Made by a program: the position numbers and the translations under genes. Source: Pseudomonas sp. CFII64 (lineage in GTDB: Bacteria; Pseudomonadota; Gammaproteobacteria; Pseudomonadales; Pseudomonadaceae). Taken from it: a DNA stretch of 64,000 bases. Of this stretch, positions 34,762 to 43,733 are shown one piece after another (positions within the stretch are counted from its first letter, which is position 1; the number at the start of each line of letters is the position of its first letter). The stretch is taken from assembly GCF_000416235.1 (NCBI RefSeq), contig NZ_ATLO01000028.1, positions 173,488 through 237,487 of the forward strand. The letters run 5' to 3'. Under the pieces are notes generated by a model, which did no database searches, was not told the origin of the DNA, and worked only from the letters and a program-made list of their open reading frames with translations.

Positions 34762-37299
34762 TTACCAGAAATAATCCAGCCGGGCGTAGTAGTAGCCGCC
34801 GTCTACGCCGTAGGGCGAGTACCAACTCAACGCCGGGTTATCCACCGGCATGAAGTAATACAGCTTGGCCTGCTCGCTCAGTTGTTCCGGACGCTCGTTT
34901 AAAATGTTCAAGCCACCCACCGAAACCTTGAGCTGATCGGTGACGTTGTAGCCAACGTCCAGGTCGGTGATGAACGCAGCCTTGACCTTCTCGTCACGAT
35001 TGGCGTTGTAGTAGCTCTTGCCGGTGACTGCCGAGTAGCGGGTTTCCTTGAGCGAGACTTCGAAATCGTCGATATACCAAGTGTGGGATAAAGCAGTCTT
35101 GTTCTTCGGAAACGCGCTGGTCAGGTTGCCCTGCTTGTCGCGACCCAGGACCTGTACTCCGGTGCCAGCCAGGGAATCGGGTTCCTTGATGCCTTTGATT
35201 TCCTGCAGGCTCTGGGTGCTGGTCAGGGTCCATTTGCCACGACCATAAGCCCCGTACGCGGTACGGTAGTCGGCCACCAGATCGATACCGCGTGTACGGG
35301 TATCGGCGAGGTTGCCGTAGTAGGCGACGCTCTGGTTAGTGTCCAGCCCGGCGTTGGCCAGCAGCCGCGCGATACTGGCGTCATTCACCCCGCTCAAGGC
35401 GCTGGTCTGCAGGATGCGGTCTTTGATATCGATCTGATAGAAGTCGACCGTAACGTCGAGATTCTTCGCCGGCGTGGCGACAAAGCCAACGCTGTAGTTA
35501 CGCGACTTCTCCGGTTTCAGATCCTTGGAACCCAGCGCCGTAGCCGCTGCCGAACCTGGCGGTGCGTAGGTCGTGATGTTCTGGCTCAGCACGCCGGTAA
35601 CCGGGTTTGCGCTCCACGCCGATGTGCTCGACGAAAAGTACTGTTGCTGTAGCGACGGCGCGCGGAAACCATTGTTGATGGCGCCGCGTAGCGCGAAGGT
35701 CGGTGTCAGTTGATAACGGGTGGACAGCTTGCCGCTGGTGGTGTCACCGACATCACTGTAGTGCTCGAAACGTCCGGCCAGGCTCAACTCCCATTTGTCA
35801 GTGAGTTTTTGCGTGAAGTCGACATAACCCGCGGTGTTGCTGCGATCCCAGCTGCCTGCTGCCTGAGGACTGAAACCGCCCCACCCGGCCGATCCCGAAC
35901 TTGGCCGCTTGCCCGCATTGGGCGAACCCACCGGGTAGACGTAGCCGCCGTCGGCGTAGGAAGCGTACTCGCCTTTGCGGATCTGGTAGCCGTCGACCCG
36001 GTACTCGAGACCACTGGCCACATGCAGCGGGTTGTCAAACAGACCGGTATCAAATGCGCGGTTGATGTCGAGGTTGTTGGTCCACTGGGTGAAAATCGCC
36101 TGACCGTTGTCGATGTCTGTAGGGCTGGCCGGACCGAAAGAAGCGTTCAGCGAGTCGTCATTGTGGTACTGGACGTCGTTGCGGCCATAACTGGTGGACA
36201 GATCCCAATCCCAACCCAATACGTCCTTGCCTTTGATCCCGAATACACCTTGCAGGTCATCTTCCACTGAACGGAACTTGGGTAGAAAACCGTCCGGATA
36301 GACTTCCGGAATGTTCTGCGCCGAGTTGGCCGTACGGTAGGTGCCGAAGCCTGTCGAGTCGCGATGGCTGAACGTGGAAAAGGAGTAGAAGTCGAGCTCA
36401 TCGTTGAGCGGCAACTCGGCGTTGTAAGCAAAGTTGTAAGTCTGGGCACGGGGCTGACCCATGATTTGCCGATTACGACTTTCACCGTATTCCCGAGGGT
36501 CGTTGCCGGAATAGATTTTGGTCCGATCAGGCACCGCGCCAGCGACGTTGCTGGTCTCCTGAACCTTGACGTCTCCGCTGAGGGTGAAGAAGCCATCATT
36601 TGGCAGCTCGAAGCCTTGGTTGATCAAGGTTTCACCCGTAGCGCCGAAGTTGCCCTTGCCTCCTTCACGCTGGCCGTATTGACCGTAGATTGCAGTCGCC
36701 TGGCCACCCGTTTTATTGCGTTTGAGGATGATATTGATCACCCCGGCAATGGCGTCGGACCCGTACTGCGCGGCGGCGCCGTCGCGCAGTACCTCGATGT
36801 GGTCAACGGCACTGACCGGGATCAGATCGAGGTCCACCGGGGACTGGCCATTGGAGGTCGAAGACGACTGGTGAAAAATTTGCGCCGTGTTATGCCGGCG
36901 TTTGCCATTGATCAGCACCAGCACCGCATTGCCGCCCAAGCCACGCAGGGTGGCCGACTTCACCGCAATGCCCGTAGCGCCGGTAAAGCCTGCATCGTTG
37001 GTGTAGGAAGGTACTTGCGCAGCCAGCGCATCACGCAAGTTCTGCTTGCCTGAGCGCGCCAGGTCGTCGGCGCTGATCACATCGATCGGTGCCAGGCTTT
37101 GCGCAACGGTGCGTTTTTCGGCACGTGATCCGGTCACCACCACTGTTTCCAGCGCATCGGTGCTCTGGTTGGCTTGCGCGGTGTTGGGCGCGGCCGTTGA
37201 ATCTTCGGCATGCACTGCTGCACTTGCGCACAGCGTCATCACGCCAATAGACACCATTGAAGCGAGGGGCGAACGTGGGGAATTCAAACGAGCATTCAT
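34762..37299 (-). CDS. TonB-dependent outer-membrane receptor (module B)
   Basis: 845 residues with a signal peptide (hydrophobic to VHAED), Ton box region ETVVVTGS, plug motifs 'LRGLGGNAVLVLINGKRRH' and 'HIEVLRDGAAAQYGSDAIAGVINI', and a barrel that ends in a terminal tryptophan (RLDYFW). It is a paralogue of the receptor at 26942-29485. It heads the SfnG-like, SsuD-like and JmjC-like genes, so the ligand is likely oxidised by those enzymes after uptake. AGGTAG lies upstream of the ATG at 37299. It is the product of a separate transcription unit from the SfnB-like gene that precedes it by 134 bases, or co-transcribed with it. Confidence 0.9.
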   Translation of the reverse strand: MNARLNSPRSPLASMVSIGVMTLCASAAVHAEDSTAAPNTAQANQSTDALETVVVTGSRAEKRTVAQSLAPIDVISADDLARSGKQNLRDALAAQVPSYTNDAGFTGATGIAVKSATLRGLGGNAVLVLINGKRRHNTAQIFHQSSSTSNGQSPVDLDLIPVSAVDHIEVLRDGAAAQYGSDAIAGVINIILKRNKTGGQATAIYGQYGQREGGKGNFGATGETLINQGFELPNDGFFTLSGDVKVQETSNVAGAVPDRTKIYSGNDPREYGESRNRQIMGQPRAQTYNFAYNAELPLNDELDFYSFSTFSHRDSTGFGTYRTANSAQNIPEVYPDGFLPKFRSVEDDLQGVFGIKGKDVLGWDWDLSTSYGRNDVQYHNDDSLNASFGPASPTDIDNGQAIFTQWTNNLDINRAFDTGLFDNPLHVASGLEYRVDGYQIRKGEYASYADGGYVYPVGSPNAGKRPSSGSAGWGGFSPQAAGSWDRSNTAGYVDFTQKLTDKWELSLAGRFEHYSDVGDTTSGKLSTRYQLTPTFALRGAINNGFRAPSLQQQYFSSSTSAWSANPVTGVLSQNITTYAPPGSAAATALGSKDLKPEKSRNYSVGFVATPAKNLDVTVDFYQIDIKDRILQTSALSGVNDASIARLLANAGLDTNQSVAYYGNLADTRTRGIDLVADYRTAYGAYGRGKWTLTSTQSLQEIKGIKEPDSLAGTGVQVLGRDKQGNLTSAFPKNKTALSHTWYIDDFEVSLKETRYSAVTGKSYYNANRDEKVKAAFITDLDVGYNVTDQLKVSVGGLNILNERPEQLSEQAKLYYFMPVDNPALSWYSPYGVDGGYYYARLDYFW

Positions 37300-37433
37300 G
37301 CGACTACCTGCAAAAATCTAATTATTGCTGGCGTGGTGGTTGTTCCTGGCCATTGAACAAGGATTATGAAAAGCGCTACCGTGTAAGGCCTTGCGCGTAA
37401 TAGTGTCGGTGTTACTCATCGTGCGACAGGGAC

Positions 37434-38669
37434 TTAAAACACCAGTCCTTCTCGGAGGTGTGTAGTGGTTTCGTTGAGATAGAAGTCACCCACCACACGA
37501 GCTTTATGCAACAACGGATTGTGGTTCAATACAGTGCGGATATTTCGCCAGTGACGGTCAAAGTTATATTTTCGGGAAGTGGCAGAACCACCGCCAACTT
37601 CAAACAATATCTCTGCCGAGCGCAGAGCAAGTTTTGCAATGACCACTTGCATTTGCGCATTACTGATCGAGGCATCAATCAGTTGCTGATCCAGGTTTTC
37701 GGCAGTCGCTAACAACGCTTGCGAACTGTCGTCGAGAATACGTGAAGTCGTAGCGATCAACCCATCAACGGCATAGGCATTGGCGGCGATTTCTCCCACC
37801 ACTTGCTGGACGAACGGATCATCCCGGGCAATTTGCGCGGAACTGTGCATCGCCGCCCTCGCTTGTTTGCGCACGTAATCAATAGCGTCCTCGCGAATAT
37901 TACGCACCACACCGGCCGCACAGGCCGCCAGATGCAACTGGCGCAGGCTTGAGCAATGTCGCCCGACATCGGCGTGAGTGCTGCGGGTCTTGAGTTCACT
38001 GGCGAGCACTTCGACGTTGTCCAGCAAAATGCCGCCGCTGGCGGTCAGGCGTTGACCCATGCCGTCCCAATCATCGAGCACATTGATCCCCGGACGGTCG
38101 GCGGGCAACAGCACAGAGACCATCTTGCCGTCGTCATCGATGGCGGAAAAAGACAGAAAGTCAGAGTAAGCGGAGCCGGTGGCATACCACTTCTTCCCGC
38201 TCAAACGGTAATGATCACCGACGCGTGTCAGACGGGTAAGGATTGTACCCAGCGGCGCACCGACTTCGGTGTGGGCCCCGGCGAACAGCTTGCCATCGAG
38301 AATCTTGCTGATGTAATCGCGCTTTTCCGCACTGTCCGCGCTGTGGATGACCGCTTCGGTAAAATTGAAATGCGAACGCAGTGCATGGGCGACATTGGGA
38401 TCGGCGCTGGCCAGTGTCGCGATCAGATCGATGTAATCGACAACACTGCCACCCGGCCCGCCCCATTGACGTGGAATGCGCAAGGCGCCAAGACCGGCCT
38501 CGCGGATCAGGGCGAATGCGGCAAATGGCAACTCACGCTCCAGATCGCGTCTGGAGGCGTCTCTGGCAATTTCCTTGACCAAAGCAGGAATACGCGCCAG
38601 CAGCACGCCTAAAACATCTGACCTGTCGATTGCAGAAGAACCGATATTAATACTTTGATTGAGCGCCAC
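37434..38669 (-). CDS. SfnB/DszC-like acyl-CoA dehydrogenase-fold oxidoreductase (module B)
   Basis: 411 residues with 'ARDASRRDLERELPFAAFALIREAGLGALRIPRQWGGPGGS', 'YRLSGKKWYATGSAYSDF' and 'FEVGGGSATSRKYNFDRHWRN', the SfnB family pattern related to DszC. It would use reduced flavin and O2 on a sulfur compound. The start is GTG at 38669 with GAGG 5 bases upstream. It is divergent from the DppB-like gene of module B across a 275-base promoter region with a clear dyad. Together with 25544-26752 it gives the window two copies of this family. Confidence 0.9.
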   Translation of the reverse strand: MALNQSINIGSSAIDRSDVLGVLLARIPALVKEIARDASRRDLERELPFAAFALIREAGLGALRIPRQWGGPGGSVVDYIDLIATLASADPNVAHALRSHFNFTEAVIHSADSAEKRDYISKILDGKLFAGAHTEVGAPLGTILTRLTRVGDHYRLSGKKWYATGSAYSDFLSFSAIDDDGKMVSVLLPADRPGINVLDDWDGMGQRLTASGGILLDNVEVLASELKTRSTHADVGRHCSSLRQLHLAACAAGVVRNIREDAIDYVRKQARAAMHSSAQIARDDPFVQQVVGEIAANAYAVDGLIATTSRILDDSSQALLATAENLDQQLIDASISNAQMQVVIAKLALRSAEILFEVGGGSATSRKYNFDRHWRNIRTVLNHNPLLHKARVVGDFYLNETTTHLREGLVF

Positions 38670-38870
38670 ACTTGCCTCATCTAACTAATCAGATAAATCG
38701 CCTCGCCCTTTCGGGCAGTCGCTATAACCATCGGGTATAAACGCATCTAACTACACATTTGCCATCAACGTGGTAGCGACAGTAATCATCCGCCCCCAAG
38801 CCGTCAATCACGGAGACTTTCGCGGCGTATATCTTTTTTATCTATGCATATATACCCAGACGCGCATAAC

Positions 38871-38919
38871 CTTATAACTTCTTCGCTTATTGACAAAGGT
38901 TATAAGCAATCGGTTAATA
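38871..38919 (+). promoter_or_regulatory. Sigma-70 promoter with overlapping dyad, module B
   Basis: A perfect TTGACA (38890-38895), an 18-base spacer and TTAATA (38914-38919) precede the DppB-like start at 38945. CTTATAAC (38871-38878) and GTTATAAG (38899-38906) form an inverted repeat whose right arm lies between -35 and -10, so a regulator bound there could block or recruit polymerase. The same motif recurs at 23721 and 48847. Confidence 0.6.
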
Positions 38920-38944
38920 GCGTCGCACTTGATGGAAATACTCA

Positions 38945-39934
38945 ATGAAGACTTTGCTGACATTCGGCGGCGCACTTTGGCGCACGCTGTTGCATACCTT
39001 GCCGACCATGCTCGGCATTCTCCTGATCAACTTTCTCCTGCTGCAACTGGCCCCGGGCGATGCCGCCGATGTAATGGCGGGTGAATCAGGCTCGGCAACC
39101 CAGGAAAGCCTGGCAGCCCTGCGTTCGCAGTTTGGCCTGGACCAAACGATACCGGTGCAGCTCTGGACCTACCTGAATAATCTGGCGCACTTCAATCTGG
39201 GTTACTCGCCGCGCTACGGCTCCAGCGTGGAAGCGCTTATTTCGCAACGGCTGGGCACCACTCTGACCCTGATGCTGCTCGCGCTGTTTTTCTCGCTGGT
39301 GGTGGGTATCGCTTTGGGCATGATGATGGCCAACTGGCACGGGCGCTGGCCGGATCGCGTGCTATCGGTGTGTTCCCAGTTTTTCTATTCGGTCCCGGGT
39401 TTCTGGATTGGACTGATGCTGATCGTGGTGTTTTCGGTCAAGCTTGGCTGGTTGCCAACGGGGGGCGCGGGCACCATTGGCTCGGACTTGCAGGGCTGGC
39501 CAGCGTTGCTCGACAGCCTACGCTACATGGCGCTTCCGGCAAGCTCCCTGGCGCTGATCTACATTGCGATCTATGCACGCCTGACACGCGCATCGATGCT
39601 CGAAGCAGGTGCGCAGGACTACGTGCGCACGGCAGCCGCCAAAGGCCTGTCGCCCTGGGTCATCACCTTCAAGCATGTGCTGCGCAATGCCTTGCTGCCC
39701 ATCACCACCATGGCCGGCCTGCACTTTGGCGGCATGCTCGGGGGCGCGGTGGTCATCGAAACCGTGTTCAGTCTGCCAGGCCTGGGCCGGCTGGCGTATG
39801 ACGCGGTGATGGCCCGGGACTACAACGTGTTGCTGGGAATTCTGCTGATTTCTTCGTTGCTGGTGATCATTACCAACATTCTGGTGGACCTGCTGCAAGC
39901 CGGGCTCGATCCGCGCATCCGGAGCCGTCGATGA
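38945..39934 (+). CDS. Peptide-type ABC permease, DppB-like (module B)
   Basis: 329 residues, strongly similar to the module A DppB-like protein: 'LLQLAPGDAADVMAGESGSATQE', 'GYSPRYG', 'QDYVRTAAAKGLSPWVITF' and 'FSLPGLGRL'. There is one N-terminal helix plus a five-helix BPD domain. It overlaps the DppC-like gene by 4 bases (ATGA). No ATPase gene lies in this operon, so it probably borrows the fused DppDF of module A. Confidence 0.9.
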   Translation: MKTLLTFGGALWRTLLHTLPTMLGILLINFLLLQLAPGDAADVMAGESGSATQESLAALRSQFGLDQTIPVQLWTYLNNLAHFNLGYSPRYGSSVEALISQRLGTTLTLMLLALFFSLVVGIALGMMMANWHGRWPDRVLSVCSQFFYSVPGFWIGLMLIVVFSVKLGWLPTGGAGTIGSDLQGWPALLDSLRYMALPASSLALIYIAIYARLTRASMLEAGAQDYVRTAAAKGLSPWVITFKHVLRNALLPITTMAGLHFGGMLGGAVVIETVFSLPGLGRLAYDAVMARDYNVLLGILLISSLLVIITNILVDLLQAGLDPRIRSRR

Positions 39935-40782
39935 GCGCGAGCCGCAGCCAGGCGCTGCGACGCTTCTTACGCAATCGGACTGCGCTGGGCGGGTTGATTT
40001 TCCTGATCGCCATCGTCTTGTTGGCCCTGACCGCTCCGCTGTTCTATCCCGACGATCCACTGGGCATGGAGGCCGATGCGCTGTTATGGCCGGGACAGGA
40101 CTGGCATTACCCGCTGGGCACTGATGCCTTGGGCCGCGACGTCATGGCAGGCGTGGTGCATGGCGGCCGTGTTTCCTTGCAAGTCGGGATTCTCGCCAGC
40201 CTGTTCGGCGTCAGCCTTGGGCTGGCCATTGGTGCGGCAGCCGGTTACTTCGGTGGCAGGATCGATTATTCGCTGCAACGGTTGATCGAGATTTTCCAGA
40301 CCATGCCCAGCTTTGTGCTGCTGGTGGCGTTGGTGGCTATTGCCCAACCATCGGTGCCGACCCTGATTTTCGCCATCGGCATCATTTCCTGGCCCACGGT
40401 CGCGCGACTGGTGCGGGCCGAAGTGCGCTCGATCCGCGAACGTGAATACATTCTCGCGGCTCGCAGCGTCGGCTATACCCATGTGCGCATCATCCTGCGC
40501 GAGGTGCTGCCCAACATCTTGCCAACCTTGATCGTCACTGCCTCGATCATGGTGGCTTCGGCGGTGTTGATGGAGTCGGCACTTTCATTCATGGGCCTGG
40601 GCGATCCGAATCAGGTGAGCTGGGGCAGCATGATCGGCAGCGGCCGCGAGCAGATACGCACCGCGTGGTACCTGACCGCCATTCCAGGCCTGGCGATCTT
40701 TCTCACCGTGTTGGCTTTCAATCTGATCGGCGACGGCCTGACCGACGCGTTCAATCCCACCCAGGCCCAAGGCCGCAAGTAA
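39931..40782 (+). CDS. Peptide-type ABC permease, DppC-like (module B)
   Basis: 283 residues with 'LGTDALGRDVMAGVVHGGRVSL', 'RSVGYTHVRIILREVLPNILPTLI' and 'ALSFMGLGDPNQVSWGSMI'. It is shorter than the module A partner because it lacks the 60-residue hydrophilic N-terminal extension. It starts inside the DppB-like stop (ATGA) and ends 25 bases before the aldo/keto reductase start. Confidence 0.9.
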   Translation: MSASRSQALRRFLRNRTALGGLIFLIAIVLLALTAPLFYPDDPLGMEADALLWPGQDWHYPLGTDALGRDVMAGVVHGGRVSLQVGILASLFGVSLGLAIGAAAGYFGGRIDYSLQRLIEIFQTMPSFVLLVALVAIAQPSVPTLIFAIGIISWPTVARLVRAEVRSIREREYILAARSVGYTHVRIILREVLPNILPTLIVTASIMVASAVLMESALSFMGLGDPNQVSWGSMIGSGREQIRTAWYLTAIPGLAIFLTVLAFNLIGDGLTDAFNPTQAQGRK

Positions 40783-40807
40783 TCCCGCTTTTCAAGGAGT
40801 GCACGAC

Positions 40808-41812
40808 ATGCAATATCGCTATCTGGGCCGCAGCGCCCTGAAGGTTTCCCCCCTTACGCTGGGCAGCATGATGTTCGGTGGCCCGACCGATGAAGCAACC
40901 TCACATCGCATCATCGCCAAGGCCTTCGATCAAGGGATCAACTTCATCGACACCGCTGACGTGTATCACGACGGCCAGTCAGAAAGCGTAGTGGGCCGGG
41001 CCATCCAGGCCAATCGTCACGACTGGGTGGTGGCCACCAAATTCGGTTACTCCCGCGCAGGACGGCCGAATGTCGGCGGCCAGTCACGCAAATGGATCAT
41101 TCAGTCGGTTGAGGACAGTCTGCGTCGATTGGGTACTGATTACATCGACGTGCTGTACTTTCATCACGCCACCTTTGATGCCCCCTTAGGCGAAGGCGTA
41201 CGTGCCATCGCCGATCTGATCCATCAAGGCAAACTGCGCCACTTCGGCGTATCAAACTTTCGCGGCTGGCGCATTGCCGAAGTCGCGCAACTGGCGGATG
41301 AACTGGGGATCGACCGCCCGGTGGCCAGCCAGCCGCTGTACAACATCGTCAACCGCACCGCCGAAGCCGAGCAGATTCCGGCGGCAAATCACTTCGGCCT
41401 TGGCGTGGTGACCTACAGCCCGCTGGCCCGTGGCGTGCTGACCGCCAAGTACCAGCCCGATGTGGCGCCGTCCGCAGACTCACGGGTCGGTCGCAGCGAC
41501 AAGCGCGTACTGGAAACCGAATGGCGGCCTGAATCGTTGGTCGTGGCGCAACGAATTCAGGAACACCTGAACGGACGTGACATTACCCCGGCGGACTTCG
41601 CCCTGGCGTGGGTACTCAATAATCAGCAGGTGACCTCGGCCATTGCAGGACCGAGGACCGAAGCCCATTGGGACCAGTATCTACGTGCGCTTCAAGTAAA
41701 AATCGGCGCCGAAGACGAGGCTTTCGTCGACAGTCTGGTCAGCCCCGGCCACACCTCGACTCTGGGTTTCACCGACCCGGGCCACCCGGTGGAAGGCCGC
41801 ACCCCGCGCTAA
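40808..41812 (+). CDS. Aldo/keto reductase (module B)
   Basis: 334 residues with the catalytic tetrad Asp48, Tyr53 (FIDTADVY), Lys78 (ATKF) and His119/120 (YFHHAT). It also has the family end 'SAIAGPRTEAHW'. It is a paralogue of the module A enzyme at 18704-19726, which shows that the whole transporter-reductase set was duplicated. AAGGAG (40794-40799) lies 8 bases before the ATG at 40808, so a GTG at 40799 is not used. The likely substrate is an aldehyde or ketone from the same organosulfur pathway. Confidence 0.88.
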   Translation: MQYRYLGRSALKVSPLTLGSMMFGGPTDEATSHRIIAKAFDQGINFIDTADVYHDGQSESVVGRAIQANRHDWVVATKFGYSRAGRPNVGGQSRKWIIQSVEDSLRRLGTDYIDVLYFHHATFDAPLGEGVRAIADLIHQGKLRHFGVSNFRGWRIAEVAQLADELGIDRPVASQPLYNIVNRTAEAEQIPAANHFGLGVVTYSPLARGVLTAKYQPDVAPSADSRVGRSDKRVLETEWRPESLVVAQRIQEHLNGRDITPADFALAWVLNNQQVTSAIAGPRTEAHWDQYLRALQVKIGAEDEAFVDSLVSPGHTSTLGFTDPGHPVEGRTPR

Positions 41813-41870
41813 CCCTCTTTCTCGCACCATGGGTCCGGCTCCCGGCCCCATAACTGAACCGGAACCTGTC

Positions 41871-43466
41871 ATGAGCCTGACCCGACGCCAGCTGCTGGTC
41901 TACGCCAGCGCCACTACTACGCTTTTGCAGCTGACCCCAGGATTCTCCTTCGCCGACGAGCCGCCGGTGCGCGGCGGCACGCTGAAACTGCACATCGCCA
42001 TCGAGCCGCCGATCCTGGTCAACCTGACCCATACCGCCGGAGCGGCGGTGTACATCACCGGCAAAGTCACCGAGGGCCTGCTGACTTACGATCTGGACCT
42101 CAAGCCCAAGCCACAACTCGCCACCGCCTGGACCGAGAGCGACGACGGCCTGGAATACACGTTCAGCCTGCGCCAGGGCGTGAAATGGCACGATGGCAAG
42201 GACTTCACTGCCGATGACGTTGTGTACTCGTTGCAGACACTCAAGGCCTCGAACCCCAGAGGTCGGGCGACCTTTGCCAACCTCGCCAGCGTGACTGCCA
42301 TCAACCCCTATCTGGTGCAGCTGAAGCTAAGCAAACCGGCGCCCTACCTGCTCACCGCACTGGCGGCCTGCGAATCACCCATTGTCGCCAGACACATCTA
42401 TGGCGATGCACGTCCGGAAACTCACCCCAATGCCACCGCGCCCATTGGTACGGGGCCTTTCGTGTTCAAGGAATGGGTGCGCGGCAGCCATGTGATACTC
42501 GAACGCAATCCTCATTACTGGGACGCACCAAAGCCCTACCTGGACCGCATCATCGTGCGCTTCATCGCCGACTCGGCAGCGACCGTGGCCGCCCTGGAAG
42601 CCGGAGAAATCGACATCTCCACCGGGGGCGTTCCGCTCGGCGACATCGAGCGGATCAAAACCAACCCGCGCCTGGCCATCGAAGATCGCGGCGAACCGTA
42701 TACCAACGGCATTACCCGCGTGGAATTCAACCTCGACAATCAGTATCTGCAAAAGCAACCGGTACGCGCCGCCATCGCCCACGCGATCAACCTGGAGTTC
42801 ATTCGCAAGACCATCTTCCTCGGCTATGGCCAACCCCTGTACGGGCCGATCAGCCCGGAGATGAAAAACTTCCACGTCGCCGACCTGCCGCGCTATGCGT
42901 TCGACGTTGCCAAGGCCAATCAACTTCTCGACGACGCAGGCCTGCCACGCGACAGCAACGGGACTCGCTTCAAACTGACACTCGACCCGCTGCCCGGTCC
43001 GGAAACTTACCGGCGTACCGCTGACTACATCAAGCAGGCACTGGCCAAAATCGGGATTCAAGTCACCCTGCGTTCGCAGGACTTCGCGACCTACGTCAAA
43101 CGCGTCTACACCGACCGCGATTTCGACTTCACCCTCAATGGCATGAGCAATCTGTTCGATCCAACGGTGGGTGTGCAGCGTCTGTACTGGTCGAAGAATT
43201 TCCAGCCAGGCGTACCGTTCTCCAACGGCGCTCATTACAGCAATCCAAAGGTGGACCAGTTGCTGGAAGCCGCTGCGGTGGAGACCGATGTGCAGCAGCG
43301 CTTTGCACTGTTCGCCGAGTTTCAAAAAATCATTGTGGAGGATCTGCCGGATCTGGGCATCTCGACTGTGGTCAACCCGATAGTCCACGATAAGCGCGTG
43401 AACAATTTTTTTGTCGGCGCCGAAGGTTTGGGAAGCAACGCGGCCGAGATCTATTTCAAGTCTTGA
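41871..43466 (+). CDS. Peptide-type ABC substrate-binding protein with Tat signal (module B)
   Basis: 531 residues of the SBP_bac_5 family with a twin-arginine motif (LTRRQLLVY) and hydrophobic core ending at SFADE. Landmarks are 'LRQGVKWHDGKDF', 'PIGTGPFVFKEW', 'PVRAAIAHAINLEF' and 'WSKNFQPGVPFSNGAHYSNPKV'. It is the third member of this binding-protein type in the window and closes the module B operon. The ATG at 41871 was chosen because the Tat signal begins there. A strong hairpin follows its stop. Confidence 0.9.
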   Translation: MSLTRRQLLVYASATTTLLQLTPGFSFADEPPVRGGTLKLHIAIEPPILVNLTHTAGAAVYITGKVTEGLLTYDLDLKPKPQLATAWTESDDGLEYTFSLRQGVKWHDGKDFTADDVVYSLQTLKASNPRGRATFANLASVTAINPYLVQLKLSKPAPYLLTALAACESPIVARHIYGDARPETHPNATAPIGTGPFVFKEWVRGSHVILERNPHYWDAPKPYLDRIIVRFIADSAATVAALEAGEIDISTGGVPLGDIERIKTNPRLAIEDRGEPYTNGITRVEFNLDNQYLQKQPVRAAIAHAINLEFIRKTIFLGYGQPLYGPISPEMKNFHVADLPRYAFDVAKANQLLDDAGLPRDSNGTRFKLTLDPLPGPETYRRTADYIKQALAKIGIQVTLRSQDFATYVKRVYTDRDFDFTLNGMSNLFDPTVGVQRLYWSKNFQPGVPFSNGAHYSNPKVDQLLEAAAVETDVQQRFALFAEFQKIIVEDLPDLGISTVVNPIVHDKRVNNFFVGAEGLGSNAAEIYFKS

Positions 43467-43482
43467 AATCGCGCCTGATAAA

Positions 43483-43517
43483 TCACGCTGCATCCCTGGA
43501 AGCAAGGTGCAGCGTGA
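43483..43517 (+). terminator. Hairpin after the module B binding-protein gene
   Basis: TCACGCTGCA (43483-43492) pairs perfectly with TGCAGCGTGA (43508-43517) across a 15-base loop, 17 bases past the stop. There is no T-run, so it may be an intrinsic-like or mRNA-protecting 3' hairpin. Confidence 0.6.
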
Positions 43518-43733
43518 GGCTGACTTTGACGTGTACATGGTGTTTGGCAAACTCAGCAGGAAGGTCTTCAGGCTTATACCCAGGGTATTCGGAGCCTATC
43601 GGCTTCGACTGCTTCATCGATGGCGTGCGGGCTGGACGGTTACTTTCAACCGCCTCCAATCACCCGCCAACTCCCAACCGCCGAATATCGCCAACCGCAA
43701 CCGCCAACGGCGGTATTGTCCTCAACTGCGACA

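Noticed and set aside
42375..43550. 391-codon open frame on the minus strand
   Set aside because: It is antisense to the clear module B binding-protein gene and is a shadow of its codon bias.
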